Part shown: piece after piece, positions 26,489 through 35,878 of the stretch
Numbering within the stretch: position 1 is the first letter of the stretch
How the letters are laid out: every line of letters starts with the position of its first letter
Program-made: the position numbers and the translations under genes
Assembly (NCBI RefSeq): GCF_019733355.1
Contig: NZ_JAIHLQ010000006.1
Coordinates: 124,001-188,000 of the forward strand
DNA length: 64,000 bases
Source: Pseudomonas baetica
GTDB lineage: Bacteria > Pseudomonadota > Gammaproteobacteria > Pseudomonadales > Pseudomonadaceae
Direction: 5' to 3'
The notes under the pieces: generated by a model
Database searches by the model: none
The model's input: only the letters and a program-made list of their open reading frames with translations
Told to the model about the DNA's origin: nothing

Positions 26489-27037
26489 TTAGGCAGATCG
26501 AACTAGAGCTTTACGGTATACCTTCATGCTCGACATCCAACCAGCTGTCACATACTCAATAGGCGGAACGCTCAGCCCAGCGCCTGCTGCCTCATGGAAT
26601 CCAGCATCGAAATTCGAGATAAACGGAATTTCGAAAATCCCGTTTGCAGCTAGTTGCTCACGGACCGCCACTGCGTCAGCAGCTGAAAGACTTGGCAGCA
26701 AGTCGATAGCCTGGATCACAACATCTTCGCCCTCTGAGACAGGTATGTGTGGTACGAAGGGGGCTGTGGCCGAGACCAATTCGAAATCTCGGTACGCGCG
26801 TTTAACTTCACCCTGGATGCGCGCTACAAAGGTCAGACGTTCAAGCACGGCACCTATTGTGATTGTCCATGGAAAAGGATTCACTAACTCGTCAGCGGTG
26901 GAAACTAGTTGAACGCCGAATGGGACCAGACCCAGCTCTGGTCCAGATTCGTCACAGCGAATCAAATTCCCAAGTGAGTCTAGGCAGTAAGAGGGATACA
27001 CATTGTCATTAACCGTGAAAATCACTGCGCCTATCAT
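26489..27037 (-). CDS. Protein of unknown function
   Basis: 182 residues, soluble, without recognisable motif. The ATG overlaps the stop of the thioredoxin-fold lipoprotein gene by 4 bp (ATGA), so the two are translationally coupled. The last 50 residues are hydrophobic-aromatic. No family recognised. Confidence 0.65.
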   Translation of the reverse strand: MIGAVIFTVNDNVYPSYCLDSLGNLIRCDESGPELGLVPFGVQLVSTADELVNPFPWTITIGAVLERLTFVARIQGEVKRAYRDFELVSATAPFVPHIPVSEGEDVVIQAIDLLPSLSAADAVAVREQLAANGIFEIPFISNFDAGFHEAAGAGLSVPPIEYVTAGWMSSMKVYRKALVRSA

Positions 27038-27984
27038 TTCGAGTTCATAATCTCTTGGAAGGTTTCTAGGACCTTGCCCACGCCGGTCTCGATGTAGTGC
27101 TGTCCATAGTAGCCTTGGGTTGGTGGTCGTGCTGAGTCCGCTTTCTCACTGACGGCCACCTTGGCGTAAGGCCCACCAACATCAGCAACAATGGCAGCCT
27201 GAACGCGCTGAACCGTGGCCGCGTCATTTTTTTGAGGAAGCCAGGCACGTGTAACAACACCTTCAGGATTCACTAGGAAGACCATAGTAGGCCAGATGTC
27301 ATAAAAGGGACTTTTTTCGTCTTCCATCCCGCCCCACGAATCGATAACAAACTTGCGGCCTACAGCCGTGTCGCCTTCCCCAAGGTTCAGGTATGGCTTG
27401 ATCCAGTCCTTGTAGCCCAAGCGCTCACCTCCAGACAGGCGGGATACAGGCGAGACAAAGTAATTGTCCACGCACATACGAAAAGCTTTTTCACAGGGCT
27501 CGTTGTTCCAGGTCAACCAAAAACCTCTGTATGCATCGTTGCTCTGCATCAGGGATTGCGGGAGACCATCGTAGCCCAGGAAGTTGAGCTCAACGTCTAC
27601 GTGATTTTCCTTGAGCCACTTGCTCACCCCACCGATAAAAAAGCTTTCCTTCTTAGACCGCTCGGCTGCCGAATCTGCTCGAGCAAACCCATGTTGCAGC
27701 ATGCTCAAATCATTTTTCGGCGCCTTGTAGTCCGAATACACGTTGGAAGCGACCCACAGTGACCAACCCTTCGGCTTCCAATTGGCTTTCTCGAAAAACC
27801 AAGCTTGTCCGGATTGAGCGTTGGAATCCTGTACGCTCTTCAAACCGAAGGTCGAGCCTGGCAACCGGAATTCTGGTTGGTCGACGACGCTTCCGCCGAT
27901 CCATTTCGTGGAGGTCGGATTCGATGAGTCCCCGCAACCTGCGATCGCCACTGCAATCAGTGCCACAACCATTAATTTTTTCAT
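27034..27984 (-). CDS. Lipoprotein with thioredoxin-like fold
   Basis: 316 residues. A lipoprotein signal with lipobox (AIAGC, Cys near residue 17) indicates export and lipidation. The C-terminal half contains WPTMVFLVNPEGVVTRAW, the cis-Pro strand of a thioredoxin fold, but no CxxC active site is present, so it is not a plain oxidoreductase. Two cysteines (PCEKAFRMC) could pair. It heads a four-gene unit located directly downstream of the conjugation operon terminator and may be a transfer accessory or an envelope sensor (inference). Confidence 0.7.
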   Translation of the reverse strand: MKKLMVVALIAVAIAGCGDSSNPTSTKWIGGSVVDQPEFRLPGSTFGLKSVQDSNAQSGQAWFFEKANWKPKGWSLWVASNVYSDYKAPKNDLSMLQHGFARADSAAERSKKESFFIGGVSKWLKENHVDVELNFLGYDGLPQSLMQSNDAYRGFWLTWNNEPCEKAFRMCVDNYFVSPVSRLSGGERLGYKDWIKPYLNLGEGDTAVGRKFVIDSWGGMEDEKSPFYDIWPTMVFLVNPEGVVTRAWLPQKNDAATVQRVQAAIVADVGGPYAKVAVSEKADSARPPTQGYYGQHYIETGVGKVLETFQEIMNSK

Positions 27985-28120
27985 AATTCATCTCCGTGAT
28001 CTGGACACGAACTGTTTTAACAGGTCAGCCCAGGATTCCAAGTCTCAGCGCAGGTTTAATGGGATGGGATTATGAAGGGCTTCCTTGATCAGTACCAAAC
28101 GTGAACGGCTCGGGCAAAGA

Positions 28121-28142
28121 AAAGCCCGCTCGCGCGGGCTTT
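28121..28142. terminator. Terminator at the end of the conjugation operon
   Basis: Perfect 9-bp stem AAAGCCCGC / GCGGGCTTT with a TCGC loop, three bases past the traG stop. On the minus strand a T-run (TTTTC) follows. Confidence 0.8.
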
Positions 28143-28144
28143 GA

Positions 28145-30175
28145 TTAGGGCTTGTTTGGCCCCTTTGGAGTATCTGGACCCGGTGGGGTCGGGGGCGGCA
28201 ACGCGGGGAGATTAGGTTTTGGAGGCGGTGAGCTTGGCTTAGCGAGCCTTTTGCTGGCTTGGGAGGCTGATCCAGCAGAAGCTTTCGGGAGCGATTGGAC
28301 AATATTTGTAGCTCGGTAAGCCCCAGTTGTTGCGCCTGCTGCACCGTTAGCTGCCGAACCTGCTCCCGAGACAACTCGCCCGAGGGCGCCAGCAAGCTTG
28401 GCCGGTCCACCAACGAGACTCAATGCAGCACTGCCGAGTTTGACTGCTGCACCAATCACAGCACCACCGGTTGCGGCCATTCCAGAAGCTGCGCCGGCTG
28501 GGTTAAATCCTGAAAGACCTTTGACATCATCCCAAATCAGCATTTTAGCAATAACTATCTCTACAGCAGTCAAAGCCATGAAGATAATATATTGTGCAGA
28601 GCCTGCTGAAATGAGCAGGGGATAGTTCTCATAAATGTTGCCCGAAGTTAGCCCTGTCATCAGCTCCCCATTCATTGCAAGCAATGTAGCAGCCATTGTT
28701 AAACAAAGGTTGTTGACGAATGGGATCATGAAAGCAAAGCTAAGAATTTTAACAAAGCTAATCAGAATGCTCGGATTAACAAAAACAGCAAATACACATA
28801 TCACCGGGAAGAGCACAACCATCATCCCTGCGAGCATGGCGCAGCCATTGATCATTGCAGGTACCTTGAAGGTAAGCATCCATTCTTTAAATGCTTTGCC
28901 GACGTCCTGGATCTTGGTCATTATGCTGTCAGCTGCATCGCTGATCCCCCAGTTCATGTCCTGACCATTACGGCGTTCAGAGCCAATAATAGGAAGCGAA
29001 CTATCTGAAAACTTATCTCGCTGCTCAATCATATTGTTTATGTTTTTGATCATGAGGGTCTGGGCTTCAGTCTGATCTCTCATATATGAGGATCTTTGAG
29101 CCATTGGAACCTCTTCTCTGATTGCATCAGTCCAATTCTGAACGGCCTTTGTCACCATGCCATACATTTGGAGGCAGTTTTTAGGGTAAAACCTAACTTC
29201 TTGTCCCGCGGCGACCGATGAGCCCTCAGTTAGCTGTGGGTTGCTATACATTGAGCTATCGGCATTGTCAGTAGTTTTATCGAACTCCGAGGCGCCTTCA
29301 TTTGCTTTGGATGGGAAATACTGTCTTACCCAATACTCTTTTGAAGGTAAAAGATAGCCCCCGGGTTTGACATTATTGCCTCGGAACGGATTCTGATCTT
29401 CAGGTATATTGAGTAGTGCGGTTCTGCCGGCGTCCACCTTATCGGCTACCTCGCTGTCTGCGAAATACCTTCTCCATGAATTGATTGATAACCCAAGGCC
29501 AAGAACGTTCATCGGCGATGCACTTCCAACCCTGTTGCCAGCCTCCATTTCTTCATACTGCTCCTTGCTAAGTTGACTAACTTCAACAGGGTTTATCATT
29601 GTTGAACCGTAGAGACCAACTGATTGTCCTACGAGCCGGGTATCTGGGGTGCTACCAGCCGTAGCAGACAGCGCACCTTGACATTTATCTATATAGTCTT
29701 GGTACATATCCTTTACTGGGCTATTGGCGAATTTCTTGAGTGTCCCCTCGTTTGTCACATGATAAGCATTTTCAAATGCCAGGCTCATTGCCGTTTCTTT
29801 ATTTACATTATCCAGAGCTGATTTGAAAAGCTGATAAATATTGCCAATAATTGAAACTGACCAGCCAGCACCCGCCGATAGTCCTACGCTTCCACCAGCG
29901 GGCCCAATTTTATAGTTACCTGGCTGCAGGAGCATGGCAACCAAAAGTACAACACCTATAGCGCTCGCAGCTGTCTTGAGCTTATCTGCAGGTGCTTTCA
30001 GGGTCAAAATACTTACCCAGGCAAGTCCTCCCCACAGACAGAGGTTCATCGCCGCCACAGTGAAGGACTGGTTATAAGCCTGCCACATGTTGATGTAATG
30101 ACTAACAAGATCGCCAAAATTGGAATTGACGATCTGTAGGTAGTCAAAATTTTCAATATCAGTCGAGTCTGACAT
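28145..30175 (-). CDS. traG: TraG-like conjugation membrane protein (short form)
   Basis: 676 residues. Corresponds to the N-terminal membrane domain of F-type TraG, without the long periplasmic C-terminal domain that F TraG (938 aa) uses for entry exclusion and mating-pair stabilisation. Hydrophobic segments lie near residues 40-63, 86-104, 441-470, 473-510 and 530-555. A Pro-rich tail ends the protein. Acts in the inner membrane in pilus assembly. Its ATG overlaps the traH stop (TAATG). Last gene of the operon. Confidence 0.8.
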   Translation of the reverse strand: MSDSTDIENFDYLQIVNSNFGDLVSHYINMWQAYNQSFTVAAMNLCLWGGLAWVSILTLKAPADKLKTAASAIGVVLLVAMLLQPGNYKIGPAGGSVGLSAGAGWSVSIIGNIYQLFKSALDNVNKETAMSLAFENAYHVTNEGTLKKFANSPVKDMYQDYIDKCQGALSATAGSTPDTRLVGQSVGLYGSTMINPVEVSQLSKEQYEEMEAGNRVGSASPMNVLGLGLSINSWRRYFADSEVADKVDAGRTALLNIPEDQNPFRGNNVKPGGYLLPSKEYWVRQYFPSKANEGASEFDKTTDNADSSMYSNPQLTEGSSVAAGQEVRFYPKNCLQMYGMVTKAVQNWTDAIREEVPMAQRSSYMRDQTEAQTLMIKNINNMIEQRDKFSDSSLPIIGSERRNGQDMNWGISDAADSIMTKIQDVGKAFKEWMLTFKVPAMINGCAMLAGMMVVLFPVICVFAVFVNPSILISFVKILSFAFMIPFVNNLCLTMAATLLAMNGELMTGLTSGNIYENYPLLISAGSAQYIIFMALTAVEIVIAKMLIWDDVKGLSGFNPAGAASGMAATGGAVIGAAVKLGSAALSLVGGPAKLAGALGRVVSGAGSAANGAAGATTGAYRATNIVQSLPKASAGSASQASKRLAKPSSPPPKPNLPALPPPTPPGPDTPKGPNKP

Positions 30176-31578
30176 TAGTTCGTTACCTGTTGGACACTCG
30201 CGAATACTTTGTTGCGTTCTTGATCGTGTTTGATTCTTGCCTGAAGGGCGATGTATTGTTGGCGAAGGCCCGCAACAGAGGTTTTAGTGCGGCTGATAAC
30301 CTCATCACTCAGGATTACGTTATCAGGTTGATTGGCGATACCGCTTGAAACGCCAATTTCAATCTTGGAAATTACGTCGTCCAGCTCTTTCATCATTCCG
30401 AGCGTTGATAATTGGCGCTCTGTTGAAATGAACATGGCCGGGCTCGATCTGGCTAGGTTTCGCATGTATTGATGTTCGTTCTCGCTGACAACGATGTCAG
30501 CTCGAGAGATCAGATCTTTATATGCCTGTGTATTTTTGAAGGATGCGGCATCTGCAGAGTAAACAGCTTTGTACAGGTCCATGTATTCAGTGGTCAGGGT
30601 TTTCGAAAGGTTCTCAATGTTTTCAGTGCGCGGGGTTACCGAGGCAGCATCATTGTTGAAACCATACGAAGGTACGAGGCCACCATATTTCTTGATGTCA
30701 TCACAACCAAGTTCCGATGCCGCGAGCACCAGGCCGGCGCTACCATCTTGTGGGTCATTGCTGCATGATTTACCGCTAACAGAAGCTTTAACTGAGCCAG
30801 TGCCGCCGGTTCCTGTTCCAGACCCAGTGCCAGCGCCTTTATTTGTTCCGCCCGAGACAGAGGAATTCCAACCAACCAGCCCGCCAGTAGCGCTCGACAC
30901 CTTTCCCATCATTGCGTTGGCGCGATCGGAGGTTTTCTGCTTGAACTCCCCCATTTGGTTGAGAAGAGATCCGGTTAAACCCTCACCTGCCATGCATTTT
31001 GAGCTTTTATAGCCCTCGTCCACAGTACAGTCGGCTTCAGCTAGGGTTTGCTTTTTCTCGTCATATGCCTTGTCGGCCAGAGACCGTACGCCCGAGCAGG
31101 TCATGTTTGAGAGGTCCAAGCCAAACTGACCAACGCTATTAAGCTGGTCGATCACAGACTTGATGGTCGGCTGGCTGTAGGCTAAATACATGATGGCAAG
31201 CGCCGGAGCATTTTGGATGAACTGTTCAACCATCTCCTGGTACTGGCCCAGTTGACCATCTAGTACAGTGCTAAGATTGAGCCCATTACAACCCACGCCA
31301 ACTTCAGTAGCGCCGTAGCCATTTACCACTGAAGTCCGCTGGTCTTGGAATGGGGTGAAGGTATCGAAGGAAAAGCTGCCTCCTTTGTTCGCGTCGTTCA
31401 CCGCGCTCCCTTTCACGGATTCACCAAACAGGCCTGTAACGTCGTCCATGCGGCGTGTCCAGGGAGAGTCCGACCCGTCAGCCCCAAAATCAATTGACGC
31501 TGCGAAAGTATTTGTTGACATCACAGCAGAGACTGTCAGCGCGAGGATCGATTTGATATAGCGTGATTTCATTTTCAT
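30175..31578 (-). CDS. traH: TraH-like pilus assembly protein
   Basis: 467 residues, as in the F TraH family (458 aa). An N-terminal signal peptide (SILALTVSAVMSTNTFAA) exports it. The conserved VGCNGLNLSTVLDGQLGQ segment near residue 97 resembles the N-terminal block of TraH. A Gly/Thr/Ser-rich linker lies in the middle (residues 240-265). It works in the periplasm with TraF and TraW/TrbC in F-pilus extension and retraction. Start overlaps the traF stop by ATGA. Confidence 0.8.
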   Translation of the reverse strand: MKMKSRYIKSILALTVSAVMSTNTFAASIDFGADGSDSPWTRRMDDVTGLFGESVKGSAVNDANKGGSFSFDTFTPFQDQRTSVVNGYGATEVGVGCNGLNLSTVLDGQLGQYQEMVEQFIQNAPALAIMYLAYSQPTIKSVIDQLNSVGQFGLDLSNMTCSGVRSLADKAYDEKKQTLAEADCTVDEGYKSSKCMAGEGLTGSLLNQMGEFKQKTSDRANAMMGKVSSATGGLVGWNSSVSGGTNKGAGTGSGTGTGGTGSVKASVSGKSCSNDPQDGSAGLVLAASELGCDDIKKYGGLVPSYGFNNDAASVTPRTENIENLSKTLTTEYMDLYKAVYSADAASFKNTQAYKDLISRADIVVSENEHQYMRNLARSSPAMFISTERQLSTLGMMKELDDVISKIEIGVSSGIANQPDNVILSDEVISRTKTSVAGLRQQYIALQARIKHDQERNKVFASVQQVTN

Positions 31579-32456
31579 GCGCCTTTCTTCTCTGGCTGGA
31601 TATATGTCATAGCCTGAAAGTGATCTTCAAGCTGGCGAAGTGTTCTGTTACCGACAATACTTTTGCGTCTGTTGACCTTAGTATTGTCGATCCATGAAAT
31701 TGGCCATGAGGTCACTCCCAGCTTTTGCAAACTAATACGTTCTTCGCGAGAAAGTACGCGACCAGACAATCCTCGTTGAGTTACATGCTTTGTGAAGGCA
31801 TCACGATCACCGTCAAGTTGAAATATCTTTATTTTAAGCTTTGGATATTTTTGTTGGACAGTGGAAAGGATTTGTAGCTGTTTTTCACAGACAGGGCAGG
31901 TTGACTCTACGAACACAGACATACTCACGTTGTCGGTATCTATGTATTTTACTTCCTTAGCCTTCTCAGTAGCAGCATCAAGTCCTTTAATGTTTTTCAG
32001 GTCTCCGTTTTGCCACATTGCCATTTTGTAGAGTTCGGCGGACTTGTGGTACTCACCCCAGGTTTTATCCATATAAGAGACAAGCTCTGATGCCGCCTCT
32101 GGGGTTTGGTTGAGCTGAAGGTTGATTACGGCGCTTGGCGTTCCCGGTTGAAAGTTAAACTCCACACCATTTTTGCCAATCATTCGCATAGGCGCTTGTG
32201 GGTTCTTCTTCGCGTTCCGGTTCAACTCAGAGCAATTTTTCATCCAGTCCATATTCTGGCAGTCGAGAATATTTGGAAGCTTGTCGATTTCAGCGTTCTG
32301 ACGATCATCGTTGTACTTGTCAACTTTTGCCATCGCTACTGCGATAGCGTTTGACAACGCTTCATTTGGACTTGATGCGTCGGAAAGTACGAAAGGTGCA
32401 TTGGAGACAAAACATCCAACCAGAAAGGCGAGAGAGATCTTAATTGAAGTTTTCAT
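31575..32456 (-). CDS. traF: TraF-like periplasmic thioredoxin protein
   Basis: 293 residues with a signal peptide (LVGCFVSNAPFVLSDA). C-terminal thioredoxin domain with a STCPVCEKQL active site (about residue 188), so unlike F TraF, which lost the CxxC, this member probably is redox active. Conserved TSWPISWID is the cis-Pro motif. F-type TraF acts with TraH in pilus assembly. It is 7 bp from the upstream gene. Confidence 0.85.
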   Translation of the reverse strand: MKTSIKISLAFLVGCFVSNAPFVLSDASSPNEALSNAIAVAMAKVDKYNDDRQNAEIDKLPNILDCQNMDWMKNCSELNRNAKKNPQAPMRMIGKNGVEFNFQPGTPSAVINLQLNQTPEAASELVSYMDKTWGEYHKSAELYKMAMWQNGDLKNIKGLDAATEKAKEVKYIDTDNVSMSVFVESTCPVCEKQLQILSTVQQKYPKLKIKIFQLDGDRDAFTKHVTQRGLSGRVLSREERISLQKLGVTSWPISWIDNTKVNRRKSIVGNRTLRQLEDHFQAMTYIQPEKKGA

Positions 32457-32463
32457 ACTTTCC

Positions 32464-33261
32464 TTACCTAAGAACAGCAGACAGTTCGGTGATTACAGAC
32501 TGAGCATTGCTCAATATTTTTGGTTGTCCCTTTTGAGGGACTAGCACGATAGCTGGAGTTGAGCGGACACCATATTTCAGTGCTTCAGAGCCGTTCATAT
32601 CAGGTCGGAATCCGGTCAACGGAAGATTTCCTGCTGCTGGAGTAAAAACACGTCGAGGATTCCAGTTAGCTTGATCAATTAATACATAATATTGAAAGTC
32701 AACCTTTTCCCCAAATCGGGCTTTAGCATCGTTTGATATCTTCACTAACTCTGCAACATTGCTTGCATTTTCGGTGATGAACATCTTTATGGTTGCAACC
32801 GGTTCAACCAATCGTTGGTCGCCAACAAACCGACCGATTTGTGACTGCATGCGCGCGTATGCTTGTTTTGCGCCCTCAATATCTTTCGGTACTGGAACAC
32901 CGCTTGCACCGCCAATTGTTGGTGTTTGACCACGCTGGCCAAGCATTCCCTGGACCTGAGATAGCATTGCAGCACTACCCTTATGTCCTCGATCAGCTGC
33001 AGCTTTAAAAAAAGTAGCTGCTCGCTCCAGATTATTCGGATATTCGGGAGATCTCAGCATTAGATCACCAAGGTGATACATGGCAATAATGTTGCCTTTC
33101 TTGGCCTCAGGAAAAAGGATGTCCCATGCTTTCTGTTTTTCGCCTTTTAGAATAGCCATGATGCCTTCGCCGACTCTTTGGTCGGTAGTGGGCTCAATAA
33201 CGCTGGCCATTACATTGGTTGAAATGAAGCTAGCGAGCAGCAGCCATAGATACGGTCGCAA
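32464..33261 (-). CDS. Exported Sel1-like and thioredoxin-fold protein, possible TrbC-type
   Basis: 265 residues from a TTG at 33261 (GAGGAG seven bases upstream), much shorter than the open frame to 33483. A signal peptide (LWLLLASFISTNVMA) follows. Residues 30-90 hold a Sel1/TPR-like unit (AMYHLGDLMLRSPEYPNNLE, AATFFKAAADRGHKGS). The C-terminal half has FITENAS... and a cis-Pro strand GVRSTPAIVLVP, a thioredoxin fold without CxxC. It stands where F plasmids have TraW/TrbC. The call as TrbC is by position and fold, not by clear similarity. Confidence 0.65.
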   Translation of the reverse strand: MRPYLWLLLASFISTNVMASVIEPTTDQRVGEGIMAILKGEKQKAWDILFPEAKKGNIIAMYHLGDLMLRSPEYPNNLERAATFFKAAADRGHKGSAAMLSQVQGMLGQRGQTPTIGGASGVPVPKDIEGAKQAYARMQSQIGRFVGDQRLVEPVATIKMFITENASNVAELVKISNDAKARFGEKVDFQYYVLIDQANWNPRRVFTPAAGNLPLTGFRPDMNGSEALKYGVRSTPAIVLVPQKGQPKILSNAQSVITELSAVLR

Positions 33262-33919
33262 GACGTTTCTCCTCGTTGTACTTTGGTATGAAATATTCGA
33301 GATATTTCTTGCGGTAAACCGGGGTTGCTGAGTGGTAATAGCCAACGGCCTCGATCTCGTTCTTGTGCTTCTTTTTAAGTTCTGCAATACGAGTCGCTGC
33401 GAATTCAAGGTTGTAATGCGGATCAAACCATGTCTGAACAGTCGCAATTCCTTGACCGTTCCAACGGTAATTAACTTGAGCAATCCCTATATCTGTATTT
33501 ATTAGTCTTAGTGCTCGAACCCGCACCTCTCCTTTGTTGACCACTTTGCTGTCATCTACCCGCAAAATCAGTCGACCTGAATCTCGAATGCTTTTCGCAT
33601 AAGAATTCGCACTAGCCTGAGAGGTGAAGAACCGGCGGAACCGCTCTCCTTTCAAGGAGATGGCTTTGACCATCCAAGGTGCTTTGGTTAGTGACCAGAG
33701 CACTCTTACCGCGGTTTTTTTATCTTGGTAGCGGAAAGGTTCTCCATCAGCGTTGAAAGTCCATGGGTTTTTGTTTGACTCATGCGCTGCTATCGCACGC
33801 AGCACGATTGGATCAACGCCGTGGTTTCGAGCTGCACGATCAATCATCGAGTCATAAGGTGAGCAGATTGCATTAGCAGCGTTAAGTGCCAGTGCAAGCG
33901 CGACAATGGATCGAATCAC
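33230..33919 (-). CDS. Lytic transglycosylase (SLT family)
   Basis: 229 residues from a GTG at 33919, which has GGAG five to six bases upstream and overlaps the metallopeptidase stop (GTGTGA). Signal peptide (IVALALALNAANA). The catalytic Glu lies in AIAAHESNKNPWTFN, and IGIAQVNYRWNG is the typical second motif of the family. It cleaves peptidoglycan to let the transfer channel and pilus cross the wall, the job of F ORF169 or VirB1. Its stop lies 31 bp inside the next gene. Confidence 0.85.
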   Translation of the reverse strand: MIRSIVALALALNAANAICSPYDSMIDRAARNHGVDPIVLRAIAAHESNKNPWTFNADGEPFRYQDKKTAVRVLWSLTKAPWMVKAISLKGERFRRFFTSQASANSYAKSIRDSGRLILRVDDSKVVNKGEVRVRALRLINTDIGIAQVNYRWNGQGIATVQTWFDPHYNLEFAATRIAELKKKHKNEIEAVGYYHSATPVYRKKYLEYFIPKYNEEKRLATVSMAAAR

Positions 33920-34575
33920 ACCCGTACTCCGTCGATGGTATGGAAACTGTGTTTCTGCAACCAAGCGATGGTTCTGGCGCGCTCCGGAAAGCTTCGATCA
34001 AGACGCCTGAAAAGGGGAGGATGGGGGTCTTCAGGGCTTGTACCCAATTGCTCGTGGAGCATTTCGTGATGGGTCACATATTTGACAACGCACCTGGGGG
34101 CATCATGACCTAAGGACTTACTCAAGCCTTGATGAATCAGGATGACCTTCTGGCCATCAATCACTTCCGTACTTCCGGCTGGTACGAACAGAGTGTCGGT
34201 GCTAACGCGGTTGATGCGTCGGGCAATTTTGTCCCAGTCAGCTACACGTAGCTTTTGAAGGACCTTGATGTAGAGCTTGGATGCTTCTTCATGATTTATA
34301 GCAACGAACGGCTCAAGCGCGCTCTTGGCAGCTACATAGTCCTGCTTTACGAACAGAACTACTGCGGCCTCCAGGGCACATATCTGGGCCTGAGTTAGAT
34401 CGCCTGGATGTAGCTTGGGTTCGTCTGCCTCGCTTGCGCTGGGAATTCCCCAGCGCACGGGGACATGGTTAGGTGCACGGAAATGACACTCTGAGACCTC
34501 AGCAGCTAGTCGCGCCAAAAACAGCTCGTCAGCGCTGCTGATCTGCTCATGAATGTTAAATCGACGGGCACCCAT
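33916..34575 (-). CDS. Predicted zinc metallopeptidase of the conjugation operon
   Basis: 219 residues. The sequence YVTHHEMLHEQLG near residue 168 is an HExxH zinc site (HEMLH) with a downstream acidic/Gly context, as in SprT-like and gluzincin metallopeptidases. A third zinc ligand is not obvious; His pairs follow in DPHPPLFRR. There is no signal peptide, so it is likely cytoplasmic. ATG 34575 has GGAG eight bases upstream and overlaps the end of the preceding gene by 20 bp. A metallopeptidase inside an F-type operon is unusual. Its substrate is unknown. Confidence 0.6.
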   Translation of the reverse strand: MGARRFNIHEQISSADELFLARLAAEVSECHFRAPNHVPVRWGIPSASEADEPKLHPGDLTQAQICALEAAVVLFVKQDYVAAKSALEPFVAINHEEASKLYIKVLQKLRVADWDKIARRINRVSTDTLFVPAGSTEVIDGQKVILIHQGLSKSLGHDAPRCVVKYVTHHEMLHEQLGTSPEDPHPPLFRRLDRSFPERARTIAWLQKHSFHTIDGVRV

Positions 34576-35878
34576 TTGGAGAACTCCAGAACTTATGGAC
34601 TACTTGGCCATCCGAGTTCTGCAAATCGAGACGATCACCGGTGATTGCAACGCGATATCCATCGAGGAAATCGCCTTGGCCCACCATATTCTCCGCGCCG
34701 GCATCGACTACGAACGCATGAGCTACGCACGTGGTGCAATTACGCGCTGGTGGTGCTACTGCTTTCACGCAGAGTTTTGGTCTCGAGACAACCTTCGCCA
34801 CTGGCGGTACAGCCTTGGTGGGCGATCGTTGTGCAACGCGGGCCGAGTGCTTAGGGTTGTGAGCTACAGCAGGTTTGGCTTGGGCAGGCTTGATGTTGCT
34901 ACCTGGTTTCTTTGCCAATTGATCTTTGAGGGACTTGATTTCATTGTCCTTCTGAGCAAGCTGAGCTTTCATCTTCGTCACATCAGCCGCGTCTTTCTGC
35001 AGACTCGGTTTCTGACTACTATCCGGGTTTTGGAGTGAAGTGCTACCCAAAACAGGGTCATGTTTTTCAGCTGAAAGTGAGGCTGGTTTAGGGGGTGTTT
35101 CTCCCCCCACAGGCATCTCACCAAATGGTGAGCCCGAACCAGCAGTGATTGGTTCCGGCGCTACCTCTGGAGCAGCGGCGAATGGGCTGTTTGCTCCGCC
35201 TGGTAAAGGAAGCTGTTCCTTCGGCTGTGAGGCTGTTGCTCCAATTTCAAGAGGTGGTGGCTCATTGGCTAGCTGGGCAGGAAAGCCAAAACCGTCAGCA
35301 GGTATTGACCCTGAATCTTGCGCTGAAACAGTCTTGCCGCTAGCAACCAACGGCTTCTGCAATTGTCCGTCCAGCTGCAATTCGTCCAGTGTTTTTCCAA
35401 TCGCCGGATCAACAACTGCTTGCTCGCCAAGTGCGGTAGGTAACCCGGCAGTCAAACCACCATCATGCATTTGTGGCAGCGATGGCTTGTCTTCATGCGC
35501 ACTCGCATCGGCCGTGGACGGATGTGTTTCTGGAGGTGATTGATGAGTCGCAACCGGTGTGAAAATACCGTTTTTAGCCATAACACCAAGGGCGACAACC
35601 ACGGCCCCAAGCACGAGCTTTTTCTTTAACGACATCTTCTTTGGATCTGGCTTTGCTGGTACAGCCTGGTCCTGTGGGTCAATGAGGAGCGGATCGTTGT
35701 AATCGTCGATGTGCGGGCGTGGGGCGTCCTGAGATTCAATGACCTCAACGTTATCAGCGTCTGCGTCGGTGCCTGCGTCTCGTCGAGGCTTCTTCGTGCT
35801 TGCCGCAATAGTTGCTGCACCGCTTTTGATCTTGCCGATCAGATCGCCGAGACCGCCTGGTTTGTTTTGTTCACTCAT
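34556..35878 (-). CDS. Bitopic Pro-rich conjugation protein
   Basis: 440 residues from ATG 35878; ATGA overlap with the lipoprotein stop. Cytoplasmic N-terminus of about 78 residues, one transmembrane segment (KLVLGAVVVALGVMAKNGIF, about 86-105), a long Pro/Ala/Ser-rich periplasmic stretch, a heptad coiled coil (VTKMKAQLAQKDNEIKSLKD, about 310-335) and a C-terminal globular unit with HAFVVDAGAENMVGQGDFLD. This layout is that of periplasm-spanning scaffold proteins (PilP, TraP, IcmE/DotG N-parts). Role: inner-membrane scaffold of the channel (inference). Confidence 0.65.
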   Translation of the reverse strand: MSEQNKPGGLGDLIGKIKSGAATIAASTKKPRRDAGTDADADNVEVIESQDAPRPHIDDYNDPLLIDPQDQAVPAKPDPKKMSLKKKLVLGAVVVALGVMAKNGIFTPVATHQSPPETHPSTADASAHEDKPSLPQMHDGGLTAGLPTALGEQAVVDPAIGKTLDELQLDGQLQKPLVASGKTVSAQDSGSIPADGFGFPAQLANEPPPLEIGATASQPKEQLPLPGGANSPFAAAPEVAPEPITAGSGSPFGEMPVGGETPPKPASLSAEKHDPVLGSTSLQNPDSSQKPSLQKDAADVTKMKAQLAQKDNEIKSLKDQLAKKPGSNIKPAQAKPAVAHNPKHSARVAQRSPTKAVPPVAKVVSRPKLCVKAVAPPARNCTTCVAHAFVVDAGAENMVGQGDFLDGYRVAITGDRLDLQNSDGQVVHKFWSSPNGCPSI

